Assembly: GCA_958298945.1 (NCBI GenBank)
Contig: OY282609.1
Location: forward strand, 64,638,220 to 64,702,219
Origin: Atherix ibis
Taxonomy: Eukaryota; Arthropoda; Insecta; Diptera; Athericidae
Direction of reading: 5' to 3'
DNA: 64,000 bases
A program made the position numbers and the translations under genes. The notes under the pieces are model-generated. The model was given only the letters and a program-made list of their open reading frames with translations, searched no databases and was not told the origin of the DNA. Positions 1 through 8,686 of the stretch are shown here, piece by piece (within the stretch, counting starts at the first letter, position 1; every line of letters starts with the position of its first letter).

Positions 1-543
1 TATTAGTAAAAAAATGTATTGTACATAAATGTGGTCATGAAGGAAAGCCAACAACTGGTGCATCTTGTATTAGTTCAATGGTAATTTTTTTACAATATAC
101 TTATTAATAAGCTTATGTGGATATTATTAATTTTTGTTTAGATAAAATCGGCTCGATATATAGTGGCAACACAAGATAGGAACCTTCAAAGTATCATCAG
201 AAATAAGCCTGGAAGACCTCTAATATACATACACAAAAATGCGCCAATATTAGAAATGCCAAGTGATTGTACCAGAGCGGAAATAACAAAAAAAATTAGA
301 CAAATTGTAAACGTAAAAGAAACTGAAAAAGATAAAATTGATTCTATGAAGAAAGTAGAAGGTATTGCCGAAGAAATTAAACCTGAACAGATAAAATGGG
401 GGAGAAAACGACCAAAAAATCCGAATCCTCTGTCTTGTAAGAAGAAGAAAAAACGAAGTCCTGAAAACTCAGATACTCAACCTAAAAATACTAAAAGTAA
501 CAAAATAATCAAAAGTTCAATTAAAAGAAATATAAATGTTTGA
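1..543 (+). CDS. Utp23: Utp23, rRNA-processing protein (3' part, gene enters from left)
   Basis: This is the C-terminal part of the small-subunit processome protein UTP23, a PIN-like nucleolar protein needed for early 18S rRNA maturation. An exon ends at position 80 and the last exon runs from 142 to the TGA at 541-543; the 61-bp intron begins GT and ends AG, phase 0. The first exon gives KCGHEGKPTTGASC, matching the Cys/His-rich motif of the family. The second starts with VATQDRNL and KPGRPLIYI, typical of the end of the PIN-like domain, then a basic tail with the conserved NPLSCKKKKK. An ATG-initiated reading of the last exon alone would be an artefact. An AATAAA signal overlaps the stop codon. 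Part of this exon is duplicated at 21880-22098. The N-terminal part lies outside the window. Confidence 0.9.
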
Positions 544-825
544 ATAAAAAATATATGAAATATTATATTTGAAAATCGATTGCTATGATTTTATTAGAAT
601 TCGCATTATATTTCTTAATAAAAAAGAGTATTTAAGATTTTTATTTTTAAAAATATTAAATATACACAATTGAAAAAAAATCTCTAACTACAATCTTTTA
701 TATTTATATTTCAATAATAAACTTAGCCATTATGCTTCATCCTATAAACATAAACTTTATAATTTGATGATTTGTCGTTATGAAACAATGAAAGGTTAGA
801 AAAAAATTGTGATTCTTTCAATTTA
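544..825. other. Utp23 3' flank, no gene
   Basis: AT-rich sequence between the Utp23 stop codon and the mariner end. It contains further AATAAA-like motifs but no ORF or recognisable element. The TA at 824-825 is the likely mariner target dinucleotide. Confidence 0.6.
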
Positions 826-1270
826 CCAGGTGTAGAAAGCAAAAACAAATTTATTCAAAGTACTTGCCCTCGCTAGCTACATATTTTTCTCATACTCGGG
901 CAATTTGTGGATACCATGCTAAAAAAATTCCTTCTCTTTCGAGGCAAACCTCTCATCAAGCCATTTTCGGATGTCTTCGTAAGAATCGAAGTGCTGCTCA
1001 GCGAGCGCATGGCCCATCGACGAAAACAGGTGGTAGTCGGAAGGGGCCAGATCTGGTGAATAAGCGGGGTGGGCTACCACCTCCCAGTTGAGTGTCTCCA
1101 AGTAGTTTCGGACCATTTTTGACGTTTGCGATGGTGCGTTGTCGTGGAGGAAAATCAGCTAGTCATGTCTGTTGATAATCTGTCCTTTTTTCATTTTTCA
1201 TCGCCTGTCACAAGCCGATGCAGGAACGACTTTCTTTTTTGTCTGGCAAGCAAGATTCCGCATGTGTTTT
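826..1270 (-). mobile_element. Mariner M1, 3' half (transposase C-terminal part)
   Basis: This is the 3' part of a Tc1/mariner element on the minus strand. It starts after a TA with CCAGGTGTA, matching the terminal repeat of the copy at 53395-54598, although the rest of the terminal repeat is degraded. The translation contains MVRNYLETLNWEVVAHPAYS and LAPSDYHLF, the end of the catalytic domain in mariner transposases, followed by the C-terminal tail. An internal deletion joins the GDEK block (about 1197-1240) directly to the region before the second catalytic Asp, so the middle of the catalytic domain is missing. At 1270 it is broken by a copia LTR. The sequence resumes at 21776, at the adjacent point of the transposase. 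Confidence 0.85.
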
Positions 1271-1535
1271 TGTTGAGTATAATCGACTGTCGTATAGATT
1301 GTTGTAAACCAATTCCGCTGTGCAGTAAGTAAAATAAATAATGCCGGTGCTTTGATACAAAAGTTAATAACAATGAGATCAGTGTGTTTATTGTTCGGCT
1401 GCTGAAAGTGAAAGAGACTCTTACATTTGAGCGCACTGGCCGAGTCGAGCGTAACGCACACATACTAACGCAAATGACACGCAAAGTGTCAAAGTGGAAC
1501 TAAACCGCAATGAGTGCGCTCAATGAATTTCAACA
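1271..1535 (-). repeat. Copia family 1 LTR (3' LTR of copy a)
   Basis: A 265-bp repeat bounded by the short inverted ends TGTTGA and TCAACA. It is the near twin of 21344-21608, with only scattered substitutions. A purine-rich tract (AAAAGTGGGAG on the minus strand) adjoins it on the internal side, which marks it as a 3' LTR. It inserts into mariner M1 at 1270. Confidence 0.85.
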
Positions 1536-1548
1536 CTCCCACTTTTAG

Positions 1549-2499
1549 TTACCAGTTACCCCAATTCAAAAATGCCAGAAGAAAAATCACGTCACAAGCC
1601 ACCTCGATGTCGCCCTTTCCTCGAGCCATAATCCTCTCGCCATTTCCAACCGTTATGTGTGACGATGCGTCCACAAAGCTCTCGAACCATTCACGTCGAT
1701 GACACATATGGTCACTAGCTCTCGAGTCCAACACCCAAGTATTTTTGTCTCCAGTCGAAATTGAGCTATGACATACAAATGCATTGCTTGGTGCACTGAC
1801 CTGTTTCTTGTTCTCGTTCGAATTGTTCTTCTTATTTCTTGGACAAACGCGCTTCCAATGACCACTTCCGCCGCACAGAAAACAATCACCTTTTGGCCTG
1901 GCGTTGCCACCCTTGCCTATATTTTTATTTTTCTGTTCAGACGAGAAACCCTTCTTCGGACTAAATGTTTTTTTCGAAAAATTCCGCTTGGCTATCAAGG
2001 CTTCCGCATTTTTGACTTGTCCCTGCACTTTCAATCGAAGCTCTTCTGCCGTTAATCGCGCACACAAATTTGCCATTTTTCGATCTCCCGAAGTCGTTGA
2101 TTCCCAAGCACTATGAAAATGGTTATATTCCGCTGGCAAAGACATTAGAATCTTTGTCATAACCATTGTGTCAGAAACACCTTCATTTTGATCGCTTAAT
2201 TGCTGCACGACCTCTATGAGTATTCACATACACGTTGCAATATCATCGCCGGGCTCCTTTGTGAAACTATAATACTTTTGTTGCAAAAACAGAATGTTTG
2301 TTTTTGATGCTTGCTCATATGTGCTGTTGAGCGTTGTCCACATTACATTTGCACGTCTTGCCCTGGCATCGCTCTTTTTCCATGTTACGATTGCCGTCGC
2401 ATAATCCTGGGCCTCTAGCACTTGGTGCATTTGAAACTTCCATGTGAGCCAATTGCTTCCACCTTCCAATCTTTCAATGTTCATTCGATCGCCCTCCAT
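1549..2499 (-). pseudogene. Copia family 1a gag-protease remnant fused to integrase tail
   Basis: The minus-strand ORF starting at 2499 begins MEGDRMNIERLEGG, a typical copia Gag start. A stop near 2224 breaks the frame, and reading resumes from 2208. A CCHC zinc knuckle, CFLCGGSGHWKRVC, lies at about 1850. A protease-like motif LDSRASDHM follows, where the family consensus has DSGA, so the catalytic Gly is replaced by Arg. After GKGDI the reading jumps to EVACDVIF, a sequence that in copy b lies at the end of the integrase C-terminal domain. The fusion points to an internal deletion that removed the enzymes. It cannot be autonomous. Confidence 0.75.
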
Positions 2500-2744
2500 T
2501 TGCTTTCCTTTGAATTACACCGTAAACAGATTCACTAAATTCGCCCTTGTCGTTGCGCACCAATTTTTCCGAACCGAAATTCAAAAAAAAACGACTAAAA
2601 TATTTGTTTATTTGCGCTCGAATACACTGTGTCTCAAAGAACCAATTGTAAAATTTTCGCTTTACGCAATGACGAAATCACAACGAAAATGTGTTCCTTT
2701 CTTGACGCACGGCAACAACAACAACTTCCGAAAAACGATCACTT

Positions 2745-2775
2745 TCAACAACTTCCGAAAAACGGAAGTTGTTGA
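2745..2775. repeat. Hairpin and triple repeat in copia family 1a leader
   Basis: Two perfect 13-bp arms (2745-2757 and 2763-2775) enclose a 5-nt A loop. The arm sequence ACAACTTCCG followed by AAAAACG also occurs at about 2721-2737 and, with one change, at about 2780-2796, so three related units stand here. They are absent from the leader of copy b. Confidence 0.7.
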
Positions 2776-2993
2776 CAACAACAACTTTCGAAAAACGATC
2801 ACTAGTACTTGCCATGCACTACAACGGGTTTTTTTGTTCCAGAATGTTTCTTCCAAATCGCACAAATTCGTTCGTTTGAATTTACCGTACGATTTCAAAC
2901 GTTCACACAGAAAACCACGAATTCTAAAAAAGATTCAACAAAAAAAACGCACTATTTCGCAATATTTCACAATATTGCGTCGTCGAATGTTCT

Positions 2994-3390
2994 ATATCTT
3001 CACCATGTCGCGTATATATCCATACACATAAATTTTCATGCAAGAAAATTTCTTCGGTCGTGCAATATTCGCACCTGATGGTTTTTATCTTCACCATATC
3101 GCGTACGTATATATATCCATACACATAAATTTTCATACAAGTATATACACATATGGTTCGTCTTGTATGAAAATTTATGATCGCGAACCAAATCAATACA
3201 ACCCATGTTGTCCTCGTATATAGTTGTTGGAATGTGAATTTGCTTGTGCATTTCTTCCAACAATTGCCGTAACCATTTCACTTCCTTCGATGCTTCCGCA
3301 ACTGAAACGAATTCAGCTTCACACGATGATGCTGCAACCATGTTCAGCTTGTTGCATGACCAACTTATGTGTATTGTGCCACCGTTGTTT
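2994..3390 (-). mobile_element. Copia family 2, RNase H 3' fragment
   Basis: Minus-strand sequence encoding NNGGTIHISWSCNKLN, then the SCEAEFVSVAEASKEVKWLR block, which is the second half of a copia RNase H domain. It continues directly the RNase H that is cut at 15556, so this is the downstream flank of the copia family 3 insertion. Further on it carries an imperfect 50-bp direct repeat (2995-3044 and 3086-3141) that disrupts the final part of the domain. No 3' LTR follows; the fragment abuts the leader of copia family 1a. Confidence 0.8.
2995..3141. repeat. Imperfect direct duplication in copia family 2 RNase H
   Basis: The segment 2995-3044 (TATCTTCACCATGTCGCG...) recurs at 3086-3141 with a few substitutions and a 6-bp length difference in an AT-rich part. 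It lies in the C-terminal part of the RNase H reading frame. Confidence 0.7.
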
Positions 3391-3554
3391 TGTATTTTAA
3401 ATGAAAACAACCCAAAAATTTAAAGTAAATTAATATATTTAAAGATTATAACGACATTAATACAAGTAAGATGGCGTGGCCTTTTTTACTATAACATGTT
3501 ATAAAAGTAGAACAGTGTTACCAGGAAAAGTGTCGATTGTCAGTATTGCCAACA
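3391..3554 (-). repeat. Copia family 3 LTR (3')
   Basis: A 164-bp repeat that starts TGTATTTTAAATG and ends GCCAACA on the + strand. Most of it is repeated at 15416-15555. A purine-rich tract (TGAGGGGGAC on the minus strand) adjoins it at about 3555-3565, as expected for a 3' LTR. Confidence 0.8.
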
Positions 3555-3599
3555 GTCCCCCTCAGTTGACATTTCCTGTATCCAGACCCAGAGCCCTTA

Positions 3600-5896
3600 T
3601 TAAGAGGTTGTGGCGAGGTCCAGCAAGTCCCTTTGTTAGCATATCAGCCCCCATCTTACTTGTCGGTATATGTAATGCATTGATGTATTACTGCACTTTT
3701 CACGGATAAAGTGCTCTTTATATATTGATATGTTTGGAGCGAGAGCTGACAATTGGGTTCCTCGCTATATTTTGAGCTGATGTGTTGTCGTTATATATTG
3801 TAATACTCATTTGTTATACACCCATATCTGATAAAAGCTGCTTAAGATGTATTGCCTCCTTAGCTGCATCAGTTAGAGCCATGTACTCTGCTTCCTGAGT
3901 TGATATGGCAACAGTTCGTTGTTTACGTGATTCCCAGCAAATTACAGCGCCAGCCATTTTGAAACAATAGCCGGTGTATGAGCGGCGATCATCCAGACAA
4001 GATCCACAGTTTGCATCTGTAAACCCCATTAGTGGTTGTCCTGACTTTTCATATATCAAAGATAAGTCCCGTGTACCCTTCAGGTAACGCAGCACCTTCT
4101 TTGCAGCTTGCCAGTGACTTTCATTAAAACCAGAGTTATACTGGCTTAAATAACTTATTGCATAACATATATCAGGTCTGGTCGCTATAGAGAGGTACAT
4201 TAATGATCCGATCAAATTTTGATAAGGATAATTCGGTAGTTTAGACCTGGTAGTTTTCGTTAGTTTTAGGCCTGGTGCCATAGGTGTTTTAACTGGGTGG
4301 CATGTGGTCATATTAAATCTTTCTAAAATTTCATCAATATACCTGGATTGGGACGCCCTTATTTTTCCTTGTTCGCAAACAAATTCAATATCAAGGCAGT
4401 GTGTTAAGTTTCCCAGGTCTCTCATTTCAAATGTTGACATTAAATCATTTTTTAGGTTTTTTATTTAATGTTTGTTTTTAATTGCAATGATGATATCATC
4501 GACATATATTGCCCAAAGTATTTTTTCTCCTCCCTTAAAACAAGTATAAATACAGGGGTCTGCAGAAGAGGCCTGAAAACCCAGGTCCCTCATTTTAGCA
4601 TCTAATTTTTCGTACCACTGTCTTCCAGCCTGTTTAAGTCCGTATATGGCCCTATTTAGTTGGCATACTTTTTCTTCCTTTCCTTCTCTTAAGTCTTTTA
4701 GCATTTGCTGAGCTTTATTGAAGACAAGTTGATTATTGTCGCATTCTTCTTGCATTATTTCATTTAAGAGTTCATGTAGGTCTTTTGGCAATGACAATAT
4801 GGAGTTCTTCTTCAACGGACAATGCCAAAAGTAGTCTAATTGAGCTCAATTTTGTGACTGGAGCATATGTCTCACCAAAATCTTTCCCAGGGCGCTGAGC
4901 AAATCCGCGTGCCACTATTCGGGCTTTTTGTCTTTAAATTTCTCCCGTTGGTTTATATTTTATTTTAAATATGTTACAATTTTGGAGTCAATGGCATTGC
5001 TGTTATTATTTTTTTTAACTACTTTTCATGTTTGGTTTTTAAGATGAGCTTTGATTTCTTCTTTGAATGCTTTTCGCCATGAAAGTGCATCAGGACCATT
5101 TAGAGCCTCTTCTTCAGAAAATGAAGAACTTTCACATTCATAGTCCAACGTCCATTTTGGTGGCTCTATTTTGTTTCGATCTCTTAGTGTCGTAGTCCGT
5201 GATTGATCTGATTCATGATCTAGTTCCAAATTAGTGTCTGGATCAGTTTTAATTTCAATTGCCTCATCGAATAAGTGTTCTTCTTCTTGAGTTATGTTGT
5301 TGAAGTCTTGCTGGAGAGTAATTGGAGAATTTTCTGGTTGTATGTTGATTTCAATTGCTCTTTCTAATTTTGGTTTAGTAAATTTACATTTACAAATAGA
5401 TCTTCAATAGAGTTTTCTTGTATAACATTTTGATATGGTTAATTTATGATTTTTACATCCTTTGTTATTACAACTTTTCTTTTTTCAGGATCCCATATGC
5501 GGTAGGCTTTTGATATCTCAGAATATCCAACAAAAATTTCCTCTTTTGCTCTTGAATCAAATTTAGATTTATTAATGTTTTTATTTTAGAAAAAGGCTTT
5601 AGATCCAAAAATTTGAAAATATTTTCAGATGGTTTTCTTTTGAACCATATCTGAAATGGAGTATTGTTATTAATTGAACGAGATGGTGATCGATTTATGA
5701 CATAATTGGAACAAAATACAGCCTCATTTCAAAAAGAGTGAGTTAGGTTTCCTTCCAACATTAGGAACCCGGCTTTGTCCAAAATAGTCCGATTCTTCCT
5801 CTCAGCCAATCCGTTCTATTGAGGAGTGTATGGAGCTGACAGTCTCCTTTGAATTCCATTTTCAATTAAATATTTTGTAAATTCTTTACTTGTATA
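3600..5896 (-). pseudogene. Copia family 3 pol, 3' part (broken)
   Basis: Minus-strand remains of copia Pol. The integrase end near 5700-5896 carries an in-frame stop beside the catalytic Glu region. The stretch 5229-5026 (EEEALNGPDALSWRKAFKEE) is the linker leading to reverse transcriptase. The stretch 4815-4465 has LNRAIYGLKQAGRQWYEKL and the active-site block YVDDIII. The stretch 4440-3814 carries the RT thumb and the RNase H start (GFTDANCGSCLDDRRSYTGY). The end of RNase H continues below 3814 with stops. At least five breaks show the element is dead. Confidence 0.8.
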
Positions 5897-6178
5897 AGTT
5901 AAATATAACGGCATAAAAACTCGCCAACATAAAATTTAACATTCCTGAAACCTCATATTTCGTACGAGAACTGTAGAACTAAATCGCTCCCACGGAATAT
6001 GCTGACGATGCGTCTGGCTATTAGCGCGCGAGGCACAGGTAGAGCTTGCACACATAATTGTAATGATATTAATAGTTAGTCTAATTTTGTCTTGCAATAA
6101 AATACATTCTTTGTTCTGAACTTAACAGAAACTTCAAATTGTTTTTTTTATTACATTTTTTGAAGTGAATTATTAACT
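5897..6178 (+). repeat. Errantivirus 5' LTR
   Basis: A 282-bp direct repeat of 13436-13717. It starts AGTTAAATATAACGG and ends ATTATTAACT. A polyadenylation signal AATAAA lies at 6096-6101. It should carry the promoter of the element; I did not identify a clear TATA box. Confidence 0.92.
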
Positions 6179-6195
6179 GGCGCCCGAGCAGGGAC
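6178..6195 (+). other. Errantivirus primer-binding site
   Basis: TGGCGCCCGAGCAGGGAC directly follows, and by one base overlaps, the end of the 5' LTR. It matches the complement of the 3' end of tRNA-Lys as used by the gypsy lineage, and would prime minus-strand DNA synthesis. Confidence 0.85.
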
Positions 6196-7303
6196 CGCTT
6201 TCGTGCTAATAAAGTGAATCAAATACAGTGAACATTTAATAAAGTAATTTTTATTGCGAACGTTAGTGAATCCAATTAAACAAAATTACTTAGTGAAAAT
6301 ATTTAAAACTTTGATGAAAAATATCTCTCATCAAATATTTATCACAAACAAGAAATTAATAAAAAAAAAAAAAAATCCCTGTGAAAATATTCAGTGATTT
6401 TATTTGTTATTAGCTTCATATTAGCTACAACAACGTTCCTGTGTGCACTTATTAACATAGTGGCAAGTAGAGGGGATAAAATCCCTTGAATTTCATCCAA
6501 CAGAGAAGATAAGGAAACGAGGCCCCGGAGTCACCTCCAGCTGAAGGAAAAAACGGAGTTGCTGAACCAAAATTACGTTCGTCAACAGCCGCCTTATCCG
6601 TTGGGAGAAAATACCACGAGCGCTTTCACGATCCCGGAAAATATGATTTATCATATGTTAATGTTTCTGTAAGTTCAGTTTACATTATTATTGTCTGACA
6701 AGGTATTCTCAATAAAAAGTAAAGACATAGTCTTGAAAACTAATGAATAGAAATAAGTATAGTAAAGTAAAAATTAAGTAAAGTAAAAGTAAAATTAAAA
6801 TATTTACAAAAAAAAAAATTTCTTAATCAGTACAAGTACTTCTTGATAATTTGAAGAAAAAAAAAAAGTAAAGACATAATTAGTCTTGAAAATAAACATA
6901 CTTAAAGTAAAATAAATTAAATAAATTAAAGATAAAAATAAATATTGAAATCTTAATATTAAATTAAATAAATAAGTTAATTAAACGAAAAATTATTACA
7001 AAAAAAAAAATCTAAAATAAATAACTGTTTTCTAATTTTTTATTATTATTGTAATGAAAGTATAGACCGGTAAAGACATAGTCTTCGAACGTATTCTTTG
7101 TTACACAAAAAATAATTAAGTTAAATTAATAAACAAATTTTAATTTAATACCAATTTATTTTAAATATCGATTTCAATTAAAATTGAAAGAACTTTTTAA
7201 GATTATCATCCTTTTAAAACAATTTTTTTTTTACTTTAAATTTCATATTTTTTTCCATTTTTTTATTGTTATTGTGAAGTTGAATTTAGTATAAATCTTA
7301 AAC
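6196..7303 (+). other. Errantivirus leader, non-coding
   Basis: A leader of about 1.1 kb between the primer-binding site and gag. It is very A-rich, with several runs of AGTAAAGACATA-type sequence repeated at about 6718, 6867 and 7071. No ORF is supported. The env splice donor is expected in or near this region but I could not place it. Confidence 0.6.
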
Positions 7304-8686
7304 ATGATCCAACCAAGTAAATTAGTAAATCCAACTGACAACCCAGGCACTTCAACTGCCGATAGTCCTCGTCCCAATACCACTAGTAGTTTCGATTTCG
7401 AGACTTTAAAAAATATTATCACAGAAATGAGTAGAGGTGCTAATGGTGAAAATAACCTCGGTAATATTAACGACGTAGACCAATCTTATAATGTTAGTCA
7501 AGATAAAAACTTGACTGGTATGGACAAAATACCGGACGTGGTAAAAAGTTTGAGGGAATTTTCAGGGCAAGCTGGGGAATATGGCTCCTGGAAAAAGAGT
7601 GTAGAAAGGATATTGAACATCTATGACTCCTTAAAGGGAACCACAAAGTACTATGGTATCCTGAGCGTCATTAGGAATAAGATTACCGGTCACGCCGATA
7701 TGGCCCTTGAATCCTACAATACACCATTGAATTGGCCAAAAATTTCTAAGTGTTTAAATCTGCATTACGCAGACAAGAGGGATATTGGTACGCTAGAATA
7801 TCAAATGACCACCTTGATTCAAAGAAATTCTTCTATTCCGGAATTCTATCAGTTAGTTTACCAACATCTTTCTCTGATTCTTAATAAACTCTTATCAATG
7901 GATGATATGACGCAAGAATCACTAAATTTAATGACCAGAGCTTACAGAGACAAGGCCTTAGACACCTTTATTCGGGGACTCAAAGGAGACCTCCCAAGAC
8001 TTCTAAGCGTTAAAGAACCATCAGATTTACCTGAAGCTCTACATCTCTGCTTAAAGCTTCAAAATATGGACTATCGCATCCACCACAGCCATAGTTCACA
8101 AAATAATCGATCTTTTGAACCAGTTCCCTCTATACCACCAAGGAAAAATAACTTTAATCCGACACCAATGCCAAGATTAAACTTTTTCCCTCAACTGGTC
8201 AATAATCCACAGCAATTACGAAATCCAAATTTGTTTAGGCCAAACCATTTCCAACAGCAATTTAGACCAAATTACTCATCCCAACAGCAATTCAGACCAA
8301 ATAAATTTCAACCAAAACCGAATCACTTTCAACCCCAAACCAGACAATATCCAAATAATAATAAAATTTTTAATAAACCAGAGGCTATGGAAGTCGATAC
8401 TTCGCTACGCACGCGCATGGTTAATTATCAAAATAGACCACAAATGCAAAACTTTGACAACAAAAGATTGTCGTCAAATCAGATTTATCAACCTAACAAA
8501 TTCCAACGAGTTTTCCATACCGAACAATCTTTAGAAAACTATGATGCTGACGCACTCGAGCATTACGACCATGAAGTCAATAACGCTTTACAAAATACCA
8601 ATGAACCCGTGACCGATGACGATTGTCCCCAAGAGAGCCACATCGAGGAGGACGTAGAATCCGACGACATTCATTTTTTAGATTAA
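7304..8686 (+). CDS. gag: Errantivirus Gag
   Basis: An intact 460-residue ORF in the gag position of the errantivirus. The N-terminal half (about residues 85-260) is a helical capsid-like region beginning VVKSLREFSGQ. The part from about residue 270 to 370 is rich in Asn, Gln, Pro and Phe with recurring QFRPN-like units, as in the basic nucleic-acid-binding tails of this group. There is no CCHC zinc knuckle, which is usual for errantivirus Gag. The start is the first ATG after the leader. The ORF ends in a T-rich heptamer that suggests -1 frameshifting into pol. It is the only major ORF of the element with no visible lesion. Confidence 0.88.
   Translation: MIQPSKLVNPTDNPGTSTADSPRPNTTSSFDFETLKNIITEMSRGANGENNLGNINDVDQSYNVSQDKNLTGMDKIPDVVKSLREFSGQAGEYGSWKKSVERILNIYDSLKGTTKYYGILSVIRNKITGHADMALESYNTPLNWPKISKCLNLHYADKRDIGTLEYQMTTLIQRNSSIPEFYQLVYQHLSLILNKLLSMDDMTQESLNLMTRAYRDKALDTFIRGLKGDLPRLLSVKEPSDLPEALHLCLKLQNMDYRIHHSHSSQNNRSFEPVPSIPPRKNNFNPTPMPRLNFFPQLVNNPQQLRNPNLFRPNHFQQQFRPNYSSQQQFRPNKFQPKPNHFQPQTRQYPNNNKIFNKPEAMEVDTSLRTRMVNYQNRPQMQNFDNKRLSSNQIYQPNKFQRVFHTEQSLENYDADALEHYDHEVNNALQNTNEPVTDDDCPQESHIEEDVESDDIHFLD
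8674..8680 (+). promoter_or_regulatory. Probable -1 ribosomal frameshift site, gag to pol
   Basis: The heptamer T TTT TTA fits the X XXY YYZ rule exactly in the gag frame, two codons before the gag stop. Slipping back one base enters the pol frame, which is open from before this point (8623) through the protease. The overlap of the two frames is about 60 bp. I did not model a downstream RNA structure. Confidence 0.7.

Larger units (their letters stand above)
1271..2993 (-). mobile_element. Copia family 1, copy a (internally deleted)
   Basis: A minus-strand copia-type retrotransposon fragment. From its 3' end it holds a 265-bp LTR (1271-1535), a purine-rich tract just inside it (about 1536-1547), a short 3' piece, gag-protease sequence and an untranslated leader that ends at about 2993. 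The leader matches the second copy at 20970-21230 and then stops abruptly against copia family 2 sequence, so the 5' LTR and primer-binding site are missing. Nearly all of integrase, reverse transcriptase and RNase H are absent. Confidence 0.8.
3391..5896 (-). mobile_element. Copia family 3, 3' part (integrase end, RT, RNase H, 3' LTR)
   Basis: The downstream part of a third copia-type element. Read from 5896 downwards it contains the end of the integrase core (GLAERKNRTI), the linker, reverse transcriptase and RNase H, and finally a 3' LTR at 3391-3554. It is separated from its 5' part (13718-15555) by the errantivirus. The coding region is broken by several stops and frame changes. Confidence 0.85.

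Noticed and set aside
163..200. A separate short gene starting at the ATG-like codon at 163.
   Set aside because: The reading continues in phase from the exon ending at position 80 across a good intron, and both parts match UTP23.
864..1332. Plus-strand and overlapping ORFs in the first mariner fragment.
   Set aside because: They run antisense to, or out of frame with, transposase sequence that is recognisable on the minus strand.
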